44,615 nucleotides of DNA from Clostridia bacterium (GTDB lineage Bacteria > Bacillota > Clostridia > TANB77 > UBA1234). Position 1 is the stretch's first letter, and each line of letters starts with the position of its first letter. The stretch lies in contig JAFTQC010000047.1 in assembly GCA_017462965.1 (NCBI GenBank), positions 1 to 44,615 on the forward strand, given 5' to 3'. This document shows positions 10,501-17,918 of the stretch, in pieces. The notes beneath the pieces were generated by a model, which saw only the letters and a program-made list of their open reading frames with translations, had not been told where the DNA came from and did not search any database. A program made the position numbers and the translations under genes.

Positions 10501-13500
10501 GTCGTATACATATATGTAGATTATCGCATTGTCTGATATGTATGTTTGTTCTATTGCGTTTACTACTGGGTCTACCGTTGTATAATTATTTCCTTTTGTA
10601 TTTAAGTCGTGGTATACCTTGCTGAATTCATATCCTATTATTCCTGATGCTGCATCTGATGCATTCATTTTTATTGTTACATCGCCACTTGTCCATGTTG
10701 ATGGTATCTTTTCGATGCTATCTATTTTTGGCGCTGTCGCATCATATTTTGTTTCTACTCCATTTGATACCGCTGTGTTTCCTGTTTGGTCTTTTACATG
10801 CAAGTAATATGTGTTGCTTTCTGTTACTGTGAATGTTGTCGAGAATTCTTTTTGTGGCGCATTTAGTTTTGTCCACTCATCATCAGCTGGTGCTGACGCT
10901 GTATGTGTTATTGCATATTCTATTACTCCAGAACCTTCATCTGTAGCTTCTCCAAAGATTGTAATCATCTTGTTTGTCCAATCTGTTGTGCTTGCTGTCA
11001 AATGCACGTTTGTTGGTGCATCTACATCTAGTTCCAAATATGACTTTTCTCGTTCATCTGTAACTATATACGCTACATATGATTTTTCTGGTTTGCGAGT
11101 TACAGTTCCTTTTATTGAATTGTCTACTTTTCCTATGAAGTTTCCATCATAGTAATTTAATATGCCGCCTGAAGAATAATAACCTATGTTATTTCCTTCA
11201 ACAACTGGACTATCTGCAGATATTATATCTTCAGAATTTCCCATTGTTACGGTTCCGCCTAAATTATAGATTCCATAACCAGACTCACCAGCCGATATTG
11301 CTATTACAGTTGAATCGATTATTTCAACTCTTGCTCCTGTTCCAAGATTTATACCTCTTGCTTCAGCTTCTCCTGTTTTTGCTAATATCGTTGATTTTTC
11401 TATTTTTACTATTCCTATTGAAGTTGTGTTTATACCATTTACATTCACTTTTGTTTCTACTTCTAATGTTGAATTAGTTAATGTTACATATCCTTCTAAT
11501 GTATTATTTATTCCACATTTTCCTGCTGATGTAATTACTGCATTTGTAATTGTTGCTGTTCCTGAGTTTTCTATTATTGTTCCATTTTCTGAACCTAAAT
11601 GGATTTTTCCTCCATCCATTGTTAAGCTTGCTCTATTGTTTATAGCGTTTTCTCCACTTGAAGTTACCTGAGCTTCATTTTTAATTTCCAATATTCCTAG
11701 GTTGTATATCGCATTTCCTTGTGTTGATGTTACATCTCCATCTGTCATGGTGAATCTTGCACCTGTATTATTTCTTACTGTTTCTTTTGAAGATGTAGAT
11801 TCTATTTTTCCATCAGTAATTTCAAATGTTCCTGCCAAGTTGAATATAACGGTTCCTACATTAGATTTTAGAGTTCCTCCATACATATTAACTGTTCCGC
11901 TATTTTCTACTGCGCTTCCTTCTTCGCTTGTTGCCTCTATTATTGCTTCTTGGATCTCAAGTGTTTTGTTTGAAATTATTCCTGTTGTTCCTTTTATGTA
12001 GCAGCTTTCTGATAATTTCAAGGTATTGTTATTGTTGATTGCTGCTCCTCCTGTTGCTGTTACTGTTCCTGACGAAATTTCAACACTTGCTTCTGAAGAA
12101 ATGTTTATTGCGTATCCTACATGTGATTCTATAGTTGCATCTATTAATTTTGCCTCGGCCGTTCTTACTAAATTAATTGCAGGTCCTGTTTCTGTTGTTA
12201 CGCTTGAAGAGCTTACATTTAATTTTCCACTTGTTTCTATTGTTGTTCCCTTTGATATTACTGTTGCATTTTCTACATTTATTATAGAGTTTGATTCACC
12301 AGTAATTGCTGATTGATTTGCTCCTACTGTTTCTAGTGTTACAAGTGATACTGTTAATGTTGAGTTTCCTTCATTTTTTACTATTACATTTTCTGATGTT
12401 ATTGTTCCATAACTGTTTATTTCTAGTTTTGCTCTGTTTGTTATTACTGGAGCCGACTGTGTTGTTGTTAAATCTTGATTATTTAAGTCTAATATAATGT
12501 CTTTGTTTGCACTTATAACAACACTTTCGTTTATATCTTTTAATAATCTTATTGTTGTTCTTCCTGCTCCATCTGTTCTTGCTGCATCTATTGCTTTTTG
12601 TAATGTTGCGAAGTAGTATATTTCTTCGTCTTCGTACATTTCTATTGCAGTATTTATTGTTATTTCTGATCCTGTCATTATCGTTGTGCTTACATCTGTT
12701 CTATTTCCTGCTAAGTCTTGTACCGTTCCGTTATAACTTACTAATTCTAATTTTCCAAAGTCTTCTTCTGCAGCTACATATGTGTATTTTATTTGTTTTC
12801 CTTCTATTACTGCTGTTGTTACTTTCTTTTCTATTCCATTTCCTACTTTTATTATTAGACTTGGTATTACTGTTGTTTCGTCTATTCCTAGTTCTTCATT
12901 GAATTCTGCTACTATTGTTATTTCTTGCTCTCTTGCGTATGTTCCTGTTTCTGGCGAAGTTACGCTTAAGCTTACAAATTCTGGTGCTATATCGTCTATT
13001 ACTTCGAATATTGCTTCTGTACTATATTTTGTTGCATACAAATGCATTACTTTTGTTGATTGATAGTATCTTACAACTCCCTTTGGATATGCACCTTCGC
13101 TATATACACCTATGTTTGCAAATACTCCTTTTTGGCTTGCATCTGCATCAAATATTGTTTCTAGCGTTTTTGGAATTTCCAATACAGATAGTCTTACTGT
13201 GTTTGCAAATGAGGCTGCCCCTAAATCTTTTAATTCTGATGATAGTGTTATTAGGTGCAAGTTTTGACATTCTGCAAATGCTCTTGTTTCTATTTTTGTT
13301 CCACCTATTTCGCCATCGATTCTGTATAGTTCATCACAATCTTCAAATGCGCTTTCGCCTACCGTTGGATTACTTGTTGTTACTATTCTGTTTATATTAT
13401 CGTTGTCATAGAATGCGAATTTCTTTATTGTTTCAACTGTTGTTGGCATTATATAGTCTATTCTTTGATCCGCTGCTGAATGAAGATATATTGTAGTTTT

Positions 13501-16500
13501 GTCTTTATCGTATAATGTGTAATTGTCATATACAAAATAATTGTTTCCTTCTGCTATTTCTATTTTTTCGAATTTGTTTGTATATATCATTGTATCTTCC
13601 ATTATTTCGCTCAATGTGCTAGGGAAATATATTTCGCTAACTTTTTTCATCGATGATAATGTATGATTTCCAAGTGATGTTATACCTTTTTCTACTTTTA
13701 CTATTTCTATTTTGTCTTTATAGAATTGATATGGAGCGTTACTTTCTTGATATGATTTTGTTTTTCCTGTTCCCGCAATAGTTAATTCATTTTCTTCTTT
13801 TAAGAATGCATATACTTCTCTGTTTTCGCTTTCACTTATATCCCATGCATTAACTACTTTTGATACTACGTTTCCTGCAGTATCTTTTACCCATATATAG
13901 TTTGTTCCGTTTTCTAATTCGATTTCATCGTTTGTTGTTTTATAACTTTCGTCGTCTGGTTCTACATTTGTTGTTGTTACTGCATATCCTTTTAATTCTA
14001 AGTTGTCTTCTGCTGTTACTTTTACTAATAGTTTTTCTCCTGGTTTCCATTTTTCTGATATTTCTATATCTGTTATCTCTGGTGCAACTGTGTCTATGTT
14101 GTTTATTACTAATGCTTCTTCGTCTATTATTATTCCTTCTTCTAATACCCTAGCGTATACTGTTGTGTTTTCGTTTATTGGTATTGAAGATACATACATA
14201 TCCCACGTTCCTTCACTTCCTATTCTATATTCTAGTCTAAGTGCAGGGTCTAGGCATTCTATTATTGCTCTTACTGTTGTATTTGTTGGTGTTGTCGGAT
14301 TTGCTGTAATAGTTAACAATTCTTCTGTTGGAACAAATACTGCTTCATAATGTCTATCTCTCATATTTACTAATGTTGCTGGATTTACAGTAACATTTAT
14401 TGTGTTTTGAATTAGGTCTGTTCCTGTCCAACCTGCAAACGAATAACCTGTTTTTGTAGGATTATATAATGTGAATTCTGGCGTTTCTCTTGTATATTCT
14501 GTTGGATTATTGGCCGCTAGAATACCACCATTTAGCTCATATGTAATCGCAAATTTTTGAATTCCTGTTTTTGCTATTATTGTTGTGTTTCTTCCTGGCA
14601 TCTTAAATGTAGCATTTTGACTCCATTTTCCTTTTTCGTTTACAAAGTTATTATATTCTTCCGATGTTTCTGGAACTCCTTCAATTACCCATCTGTCAAA
14701 ATCATAACCACTGTTTGGAACTGCCGAAATTTCTACTTCTGATTCGTATGGAACGTCTATCATTGTTCCAATTACTGATGCATTTTCTCCTAAAACAGTT
14801 AAGTTAAATTTTCCTCTATAATAATATAGTCTAAGTTCTGTTGAACCGTCTCCTTTAATTTCTGCCATACCAACTCTTTGGCTATGTGCTTCATTTTCTA
14901 CAAATCCAAAGAAGTCTCCACTTGTTTTTGGCACAGCATATGCTAATTTTCCTACCGTTCCTGTAAAGGTTTCAGTTAACTTTAATTCATACTCACCAAG
15001 CATGCCTTCTCTTTCAACATAATGGTTTACTTTGTATTCCATATCTGTTCTTGGTGCCCATATCGCATATAGTTTTTTCTGAATGTCGCTTCCTGTTGGC
15101 GTGTATTCTTCTTCTGGTGTTATTACATCTACTTCATCTTCTGGCAATGCGTCTTGTTTTTCTGACCAACCTACAAATACATATCCCATTTTTGTTGGCG
15201 CTTCCATTGCTAGTTTTATTGATTCTCCAGCTGCTGCATATACTGTCTCAACGCTTCCTACACCGCCTTGTAAATCAAAGTTTATTATATAATCGTAATT
15301 TATTGTATAAATTGTTGCCTCAGATAATGATTTATTTCCTGCTTCATCCTCTGTTCTTGTTACAAATTCATATTTTGTCTTATTTGTTAATGGTCCTATT
15401 AATTTTCCTTCTTGCCATGTGTAATCGTCTTCGTATGCTCCAAGTCCATCATATAATCTATATCCATATTCTGTCTTAGATAATAAATATGTATCTGCTG
15501 CAAGATTATCTTTTTGATTTGATGTTAAAATTACATATGGTCCTGATTCAACAACTGTTGGTTTAGTTATTGATGGAGATGTTTTATCATATACTATTGT
15601 TGCTTTTACAATTTGATCAGTTACGTTTGCAAACTCATCCTTGAACCAAGCATACAATGTTATTCTCTTTTCTATATTTCCTAAATCAAATTCTATATTT
15701 GTCTTGTATTCTACCCATCCCTCATCTGAAGAATTTGGTTTTAAAGGATTATCTTTTGTGATCATCATCTTTGTCGCACCATCGGCTCTTAAGATGACAT
15801 CTACTAAACGTTCTTTTGTGAAACCTTCACCATTATTTACAACCATTGATAAGTTTGAAGGAGCTTCGTTCATTTCAATAATTCCTGTAACATTTACTCT
15901 TTGTACTGTTCTTCCACCATCTTTTTCTGTTACAGCTATAGTATAAATACCATTTCTTGAAACTTGAGCTACATAAGTTCCATTTGGCATTTTCTCCGCT
16001 ACGATATTTCTTACCATTACCGTCAATTCACCATTGAATCTTGGGAACGCACTTATTGTTATCTTTGCCTTTCCACTCGTCTTCGTGCCATCAGCAAGTT
16101 CTCCACTTGTAACAGTAACATTCGTGATTATTGGGCCATCTGCAGTTGATTCCATACCCAAATCCATACCTTCAAGCAAACTATGGATTATCTCACTTTT
16201 ATATTCAATTCCTTTAGCATAATAAACCGTACCCGTTGCGTCATAAACGTAAATATCATCCTTAAGGAACTCTATTTCCGTTTTTCCCTCGTCATAATCT
16301 TGACCAAATTCAGCATTATTATAACCAATGATGTTTAGGTCAACTATGTATCCAGTTGTTTTAACGCCAACAACGTCAAACGACTCAAAGCCACCAGGCG
16401 CATTTTTTAGCGTTACCTTTCTAAAGCCCGCATTTATAATCTCTTCAGCATCGCCTTTTCCTGCATTTTGCGTTCTAATAGACTCGATAGCGCCCTCAAC

Positions 16501-16620
16501 ACTTGTAAGTTCTTCCGAGAACTTCGCATACGTCGCATCGCTTGGCAAGCTACTTGACGTCTGAATAACCATCATTGCCAAAATGACAACAACAATTACC
16601 GTAACGACAAGTGATATCAT
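4588..16620 (-). CDS. Giant prepilin-like modular surface protein (4010 aa; start out of frame with its ribosome site)
   Basis: The open frame runs from ATG 16620 to TAA at 4588. It begins inside a type IV pilin-like leader (ISLVVTVIVVVILAMMVIQ); in the frame just upstream the codons read DKAGIS, the missing half of that leader. Modules by approximate residue: Ig-like 250-440; Flg_new repeats ending in GWS and GWTG near 445-520 and 687-735; BspA-type leucine-rich repeats 933-1200; a long beta-helix of short repeats 1327-1853; Ig-like; Flg_new 2142-2205; leucine-rich 2297-2573, 2752-3163 and 3332-3580 with Ig/DUF5011-like spacers; and a second beta-helix from about 3872 that stops abruptly at 4010. 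There is no LPXTG anchor. Family knowledge suggests an adhesin or fibre; cleavage by a prepilin peptidase is inferred. The annotated start is probably not the native one, because the ribosome site belongs to ATG 16666 in another frame. Confidence 0.85.
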   Translation of the reverse strand: MISLVVTVIVVVILAMMVIQTSSSLPSDATYAKFSEELTSVEGAIESIRTQNAGKGDAEEIINAGFRKVTLKNAPGGFESFDVVGVKTTGYIVDLNIIGYNNAEFGQDYDEGKTEIEFLKDDIYVYDATGTVYYAKGIEYKSEIIHSLLEGMDLGMESTADGPIITNVTVTSGELADGTKTSGKAKITISAFPRFNGELTVMVRNIVAEKMPNGTYVAQVSRNGIYTIAVTEKDGGRTVQRVNVTGIIEMNEAPSNLSMVVNNGEGFTKERLVDVILRADGATKMMITKDNPLKPNSSDEGWVEYKTNIEFDLGNIEKRITLYAWFKDEFANVTDQIVKATIVYDKTSPSITKPTVVESGPYVILTSNQKDNLAADTYLLSKTEYGYRLYDGLGAYEDDYTWQEGKLIGPLTNKTKYEFVTRTEDEAGNKSLSEATIYTINYDYIINFDLQGGVGSVETVYAAAGESIKLAMEAPTKMGYVFVGWSEKQDALPEDEVDVITPEEEYTPTGSDIQKKLYAIWAPRTDMEYKVNHYVEREGMLGEYELKLTETFTGTVGKLAYAVPKTSGDFFGFVENEAHSQRVGMAEIKGDGSTELRLYYYRGKFNLTVLGENASVIGTMIDVPYESEVEISAVPNSGYDFDRWVIEGVPETSEEYNNFVNEKGKWSQNATFKMPGRNTTIIAKTGIQKFAITYELNGGILAANNPTEYTRETPEFTLYNPTKTGYSFAGWTGTDLIQNTINVTVNPATLVNMRDRHYEAVFVPTEELLTITANPTTPTNTTVRAIIECLDPALRLEYRIGSEGTWDMYVSSIPINENTTVYARVLEEGIIIDEEALVINNIDTVAPEITDIEISEKWKPGEKLLVKVTAEDNLELKGYAVTTTNVEPDDESYKTTNDEIELENGTNYIWVKDTAGNVVSKVVNAWDISESENREVYAFLKEENELTIAGTGKTKSYQESNAPYQFYKDKIEIVKVEKGITSLGNHTLSSMKKVSEIYFPSTLSEIMEDTMIYTNKFEKIEIAEGNNYFVYDNYTLYDKDKTTIYLHSAADQRIDYIMPTTVETIKKFAFYDNDNINRIVTTSNPTVGESAFEDCDELYRIDGEIGGTKIETRAFAECQNLHLITLSSELKDLGAASFANTVRLSVLEIPKTLETIFDADASQKGVFANIGVYSEGAYPKGVVRYYQSTKVMHLYATKYSTEAIFEVIDDIAPEFVSLSVTSPETGTYAREQEITIVAEFNEELGIDETTVIPSLIIKVGNGIEKKVTTAVIEGKQIKYTYVAAEEDFGKLELVSYNGTVQDLAGNRTDVSTTIMTGSEITINTAIEMYEDEEIYYFATLQKAIDAARTDGAGRTTIRLLKDINESVVISANKDIILDLNNQDLTTTQSAPVITNRAKLEINSYGTITSENVIVKNEGNSTLTVSLVTLETVGANQSAITGESNSIINVENATVISKGTTIETSGKLNVSSSSVTTETGPAINLVRTAEAKLIDATIESHVGYAINISSEASVEISSGTVTATGGAAINNNNTLKLSESCYIKGTTGIISNKTLEIQEAIIEATSEEGSAVENSGTVNMYGGTLKSNVGTVIFNLAGTFEITDGKIESTSSKETVRNNTGARFTMTDGDVTSTQGNAIYNLGILEIKNEAQVTSSGENAINNRASLTMDGGKIHLGSENGTIIENSGTATITNAVITSAGKCGINNTLEGYVTLTNSTLEVETKVNVNGINTTSIGIVKIEKSTILAKTGEAEARGINLGTGARVEIIDSTVIAISAGESGYGIYNLGGTVTMGNSEDIISADSPVVEGNNIGYYSSGGILNYYDGNFIGKVDNSIKGTVTRKPEKSYVAYIVTDEREKSYLELDVDAPTNVHLTASTTDWTNKMITIFGEATDEGSGVIEYAITHTASAPADDEWTKLNAPQKEFSTTFTVTESNTYYLHVKDQTGNTAVSNGVETKYDATAPKIDSIEKIPSTWTSGDVTIKMNASDAASGIIGYEFSKVYHDLNTKGNNYTTVDPVVNAIEQTYISDNAIIYIYVYDQAGNVAYNEVEIDNVDKIDPTINVEFVQYQGTAATVKVTAKDFESGVNAIYMNDIEQLTTDTEDGKTVTCLIEHSGVIEFKATDNVGNDVSTTIEAYVITYSANGGEGTVESQIKLKDQNRTIAENKFTREKFEFVNWNTSDDGTGTIYNPGDEYAGNENLALYAIWRDIEPPEILDVTLSPDWTAGSDVLLRILAHDNVEVTRYAITTTADEPTTWSASEDVTITLGNELYYVWAKDEAGNMTYVEIDVYDLSEATAPKTVVGIVKPNGETSKALSIEGSGAIKDMTDAAAPWESKVPQITTVSIAEGITKIGSKALSGFTSASTINISSTVTDIELDAFMHTTNYTTLTVAGTNFKVEEGILYDDSGTNLYVASSKVTTGSVELLLSVQTIAPYAFENSIVTELTISENINLPEGAFYNAKNLSRIIADRGIGGTTIGASAFEGCESLTELNLSTSLENIGARAFYGTTKLTDIVISKTLKTIEGTEVFVNIGTEAGTDTGKGYVRYYESNAVMSAYATNAATKDQATFIGIDDIPPVVEEVLINDGAIITNNNTVKVNVTATDNHEVDGIYITEDGTVDPHGTMVEWLEFTTGEYEYVLSVGTEEKTIYVWAKDNSGNVSTVSKSASITFVDYTFNLKGETEIIQYVDTTGKDYYEYREPGYSLEGEGLTVEISGDVNHEIEKTYEIEYILKYNGTKVETLVRTVDVIPNSWDTTVRIEGNFRYVTHATGEYVKIIGYTNSSNSNVLEIPNTIAVNGKDYKVIDVGDGTNAISSTDANVATVILPNNIIAVSNNAFSAFIELGNLLYQNNLMTIGAYAFANSNSSYTDFEIKNNVREVKEGAFNNTKVHNITIEEGVKAIYENAFASRYNVAEGQVLTIPASIDYIGTKAFYGYKASEIAVDDANAKYVDVEGKLLANKEGTIAYQYALGNEAVSYVVPAGIETIADGAFAEAPSLKEVTLSDSVTRLGNESFKFAVMLENVLNIQNLEQIGESAFENTSLVSFEIPTKVQEILANTFKNTNLAKVYIPENITSIGSGAFANCSSLEEAIFEKATSMSGDVFNGSALLKYILVFDETEKIGITSTLKMPGSAKIYVLNKTLETAYEADTAWGTLGNNRILCIAELNGEAEIELVNNEEYIEEGIMLLEEKIVMNGASSKVQGLEVVINTTLDASMVGEYTVTYEVKYNSETILELERLVKVIDTIPPIIMNITTDSSWTSGTNLKLNVQASDNRGDTLDFSVTGTPNTDGAVWSESNVVTLTQGTNYINVRDDSNNVATAIVKVWDISKNRNQAVIAYEKENGELIITGAGETADIAARGETPWKDDVTLITKLTLEEGITHLGKYILSGLENVNEITIPDTLSNSANVDGTAFAGTNNFNVINVSENNGAFKLENRYTLLSKDGQRIYLHGRKDSASSIVINSNVKYISDSAYYMNNMLEELEFLTLVDIDKSAFEYCLNLGIISGEIGNTYIESEAFSGDINMTDIVISKTVENLGTGIFTNVLGPVYYYASDEAMSEYAATYPDETEFKVIDDVGPTDDAPTLRASSSTIVVKSNQVDQLSEIVSVEYIYRIEGEEYAENGWGSNAYFIGLKDDTKYFVKTRATDSKGNTTESKESSIVTAKVPETIEITAKPSTPTSGDVTVIVEWPIDEMNNLYNGDWPEGTSVTKQIGIRNQGDSEPMWIDMIDTERTYQYNVTQNNTTIFARLYDGYNFAQATTYTVGNIDRVAPTGTVIINNGDEEVYDHEITLALSATDDRNEEGYGVKYYYVSENPSVDLSNVTWNTYTDGTTYEYTLTGSTSLKTLYVWYMDAAGNVSASASDSIMLVTGVARLDQNNVTTYYDTLKEAIAAATDSPIAGASKITLIRNISNEGNLTIGKNKNIVLDMRGKNISETSTTDVTAITNEGVLTIINSSSDASAIYAVTTSGKAYGIYNTGLLDVTTVSIIAETASGTGTGIYNKNTEG

Positions 16621-16666
16621 CGATATTCCGGCTTTGTCTCCCTTTCATCTTTTGAATGTAGCTCAT
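16550..16666 (-). pseudogene. Out-of-frame 5' end of the giant prepilin-like gene (one-base frameshift)
   Basis: A strong AAGGAGG lies 8 nt before ATG 16666, the only good initiation site for the giant gene. Its reading frame begins MSYIQKMKG, then runs out of frame and stops at 16550 after 38 codons. Removing one C from the CCC run at 16641-16643 (GGG on the coding strand) gives MSYIQKMKGDKAGISMISL joined directly to the 4010-residue frame, a textbook short basic leader plus Gly before a hydrophobic helix. So either the gene carries a frameshift, or it is recoded, or the base is an assembly error. Confidence 0.7.
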
Positions 16667-16714
16667 TAAAATTTCCTCCTTCAGTATCAACTATCTTTTG
16701 TAAAATACTCTTGA

Positions 16715-16730
16715 TAATGTTTTAACATTA
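16715..16730. promoter_or_regulatory. Dyad TAATGTT-TT-AACATTA upstream of the giant gene
   Basis: A perfect inverted repeat with 7-bp arms and a 2-nt centre lies about 50 bp before ATG 16666. On the minus strand it falls between a weak TTGATT and ATTATC pair 17 nt apart, so it could be an operator over a promoter spacer. The promoter itself is not convincing. Confidence 0.35.
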
Positions 16731-16745
16731 AAAAAAATCAATGTC

Positions 16746-16775
16746 TATACACGCACGCACGCGTATATATATATA
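16746..16775. other. 30-nt strictly alternating pyrimidine-purine tract (Z-DNA-prone)
   Basis: The tract runs TATACACGCACGCACGCG and then (TA)6 without a break in pyrimidine-purine alternation. It lies about 80-110 bp upstream of the giant gene's start, in otherwise ordinary AT-rich DNA. Such tracts can flip to Z-DNA or slip during replication. Confidence 0.7.
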
Positions 16776-16950
16776 AGAGCTCTCACATTCGAAAAACGTC
16801 GAAAATATACTTACGGAACGTTTTCCTTGAATTTTTGACCAGATACATCACACGCCAAATATTAAATTTTCATTTCAATCAAATTTCACAATTGTTACGA
16901 ACCTGCAAAACTCACTTAACAAAAAAAGTAAAACGCATATTTCCCTAAGA

Positions 16951-16990
16951 AAAAAAGGACAAAGGGACGGGGCTTTTGTCCTTTTTTTCA
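16951..16990. repeat. 40-bp hairpin repeat, copy 2
   Basis: Identical over 40 nt to 4515-4554. It has the same GGACAAA...TTTGTCC stem with A and T tails and lies about 285 bp upstream of the giant gene's start. It can act as a terminator between the tRNA operon and the giant gene. The two copies bracket the giant gene as direct repeats. Confidence 0.75.
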
Positions 16991-17000
16991 TCAAGAGGTT

Positions 17001-17112
17001 CATCAAGAGGGACGCCCCTTTTTGAGAAATTTTTCATCTTGCTAATTTTATGTTTCTCAAAAAGGGGCGTCCCTCTTGATGAAAAATTTCTCAAAAAGGG
17101 GCGTCCCTCTTG
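17001..17112. repeat. Palindromic element with 29-bp perfect arms plus an extra arm copy (core GGGACGCCCC)
   Basis: Arms 17001-17029 and 17053-17081 are perfect 29-bp inverted repeats around a 23-nt spacer. A third copy of 26 nt of the right arm follows at 17087-17112 as a direct repeat, and a partial left arm (CATCAAGAGG) precedes at 16989-16998. The plan matches the elements at 35.4 and 40.2 kb: CATCAA, a GGGAC core, CCCTTTTTGA, and 29-bp arms. No coding capacity. Probably a REP- or MITE-like element. Confidence 0.8.
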
Positions 17113-17250
17113 TTACTCGCGGAAGTGACCCGCGTCGTATCGAAAAAGTCCACTGGACTTTTTCTACTCGTTGTCTATCGCTTCGCTCTGCCAACTCCTA
17201 CTCCTTTTCGATTCCACGCTGTGCTTTGCACAGCTTTTGCGATCAGGCAA
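17113..17250. other. Non-coding GC-richer stretch with palindromes and tRNA-like fragments
   Basis: No gene is seen. It contains a 23-nt hyphenated palindrome GAAAAAGTCCA-C-TGGACTTTTTC (17142-17164) and a GCTGTGC-TTT-GCACAGC hairpin (17218-17234). Two short matches to the neighbouring tRNA-Phe gene occur in the same order: TACTCGCGGAA at 17114 and CTCTGCCAACT at 17186. It may be the decayed remains of a tRNA gene, but the matches are short. Confidence 0.35.
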
Positions 17251-17280
17251 AAAAATAACAGCCTTCGGCTGTTATTTTTT
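17251..17280 (-). terminator. Terminator of the tRNA operon
   Basis: Reading on the minus strand, AAAATAACAGCC, a 3-nt turn and GGCTGTTATTTTTTT form a strong stem ending in a T-run. It starts directly after the CCA end of tRNA-Phe. Confidence 0.85.
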
Positions 17281-17355
17281 GGTGCCTACTCGCGGAATCG
17301 AACCACGGACACAGGGATTTTCAGTCCCTTGCTCTACCAACTGAGCTAAGTAGGC
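17280..17355 (-). tRNA. tRNA-Phe (GAA)
   Basis: A 76-nt cloverleaf: acceptor GCCTACT pairs with AGTAGGC, D-arm AGCTCAGTTGGTAGAGC, anticodon loop CTGAAAA (anticodon GAA), T-loop TTCGATT, and an encoded ACCA end. Last of three tandem tRNA genes. Confidence 0.97.
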
Positions 17356-17399
17356 GTATTTAATTTTGAATAAAAAAATAACCATTTTATGAATTAAAA

Positions 17400-17476
17400 T
17401 GGCGACCTGGAAGGGGCTCGAACCCTCGACCTCTAGCGTGACAGGCTAGCGCTCTAACCAACTGAGCTACCAGGCC
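17400..17476 (-). tRNA. tRNA-Asp (GTC)
   Basis: A 77-nt cloverleaf with anticodon stem CTAGC/GCTAG around loop CTGTCAC (anticodon GTC), T-loop TTCGAGC, and acceptor GGCCTGG pairing with CCAGGTC. The discriminator is G, followed by an encoded CCA. Confidence 0.97.
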
Positions 17477-17535
17477 ATATTGAATTCTGCAAAACATTGT
17501 TTGGTCAAAGCTTGCTTTCTTATTTAAATAAAAAG

Positions 17536-17611
17536 TGGTGGGCACTATAGGGCTCGAACCTATGACCCCCTGCTTGTAAGGCAGATGCTCTCCCAGCTGA
17601 GCTAAGCGCCC
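17536..17611 (-). tRNA. tRNA-Val (TAC)
   Basis: A 76-nt cloverleaf with anticodon loop CTTACAA (anticodon TAC), T-loop TTCGAGC, acceptor GGGCGCT pairing with AGTGCCC, and an encoded ACCA end. First gene of the tRNA operon, just downstream of a consensus promoter. Confidence 0.97.
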
Positions 17612-17637
17612 ACTTCCTATGTCCAGATGACTTTTTA

Positions 17638-17666
17638 AGTATACTGTAAGATTAAAAATTTGTCAA
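17638..17666 (-). promoter_or_regulatory. Consensus promoter of the tRNA operon
   Basis: Perfect TTGACA (17666-17661), 17-nt spacer, TATACT -10 (17643-17638), about 27 nt before the 5' end of tRNA-Val. The rest of the gap up to 17819 is AT-rich with no gene seen. Confidence 0.85.
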
Positions 17667-17819
17667 CAAATTTTATAACTTTTTTCAAAAGTTTTTCAGG
17701 CTTTATTTTTGCCATTTTTTGAAAAAATTTTATTCGTAAAATACTTAAAAAACTTGGTACGTGCATTAATATATCATCTTTATAGAAACATTTCAATAGT
17801 TTTTTATTATTTTTTAAAT

Positions 17820-17893
17820 AAAAAAAGACCAGCTTTGAAATATTTATCGTTTAGCCCTTTCGGCTATAATTTCACGAATATTTCAAAGCTGGT
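17820..17893 (-). terminator. Long hairpin terminator downstream of the 121-aa gene
   Basis: Perfect 17-bp arms ACCAGCTTTGAAATATT and its complement (17828-17844 and 17877-17893) enclose a 32-nt loop that itself folds as TAGCC-GAAA-GGGCTA. On the minus strand it is followed by TCTTTTTTT. The stem is unusually long and the nested hairpin unusual for a simple terminator, but position and T-run fit. Confidence 0.7.
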
Positions 17894-17918
17894 AACGGGT
17901 ATTACATCCGCTTTACTT

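Noticed and set aside
4712-16564. Many plus-strand open frames rich in Leu, His and Ser opposite the giant gene
   Set aside because: They are antisense shadows of a Thr/Val/Glu-rich coding sequence, lack ribosome sites, and the minus frame has clear domains throughout.
16646-16648. ATG 16648 as the native start of the giant gene
   Set aside because: It is in the same wrong frame as ATG 16666 and leads to a stop at 16550; it does not rescue the reading frame.
17114-17297. Attachment-site pair from the 11-nt repeat TACTCGCGGAA in tRNA-Phe and at 17114
   Set aside because: Too short, only 173 bp apart, and no integrase in the window; a decayed tRNA explains it as well.
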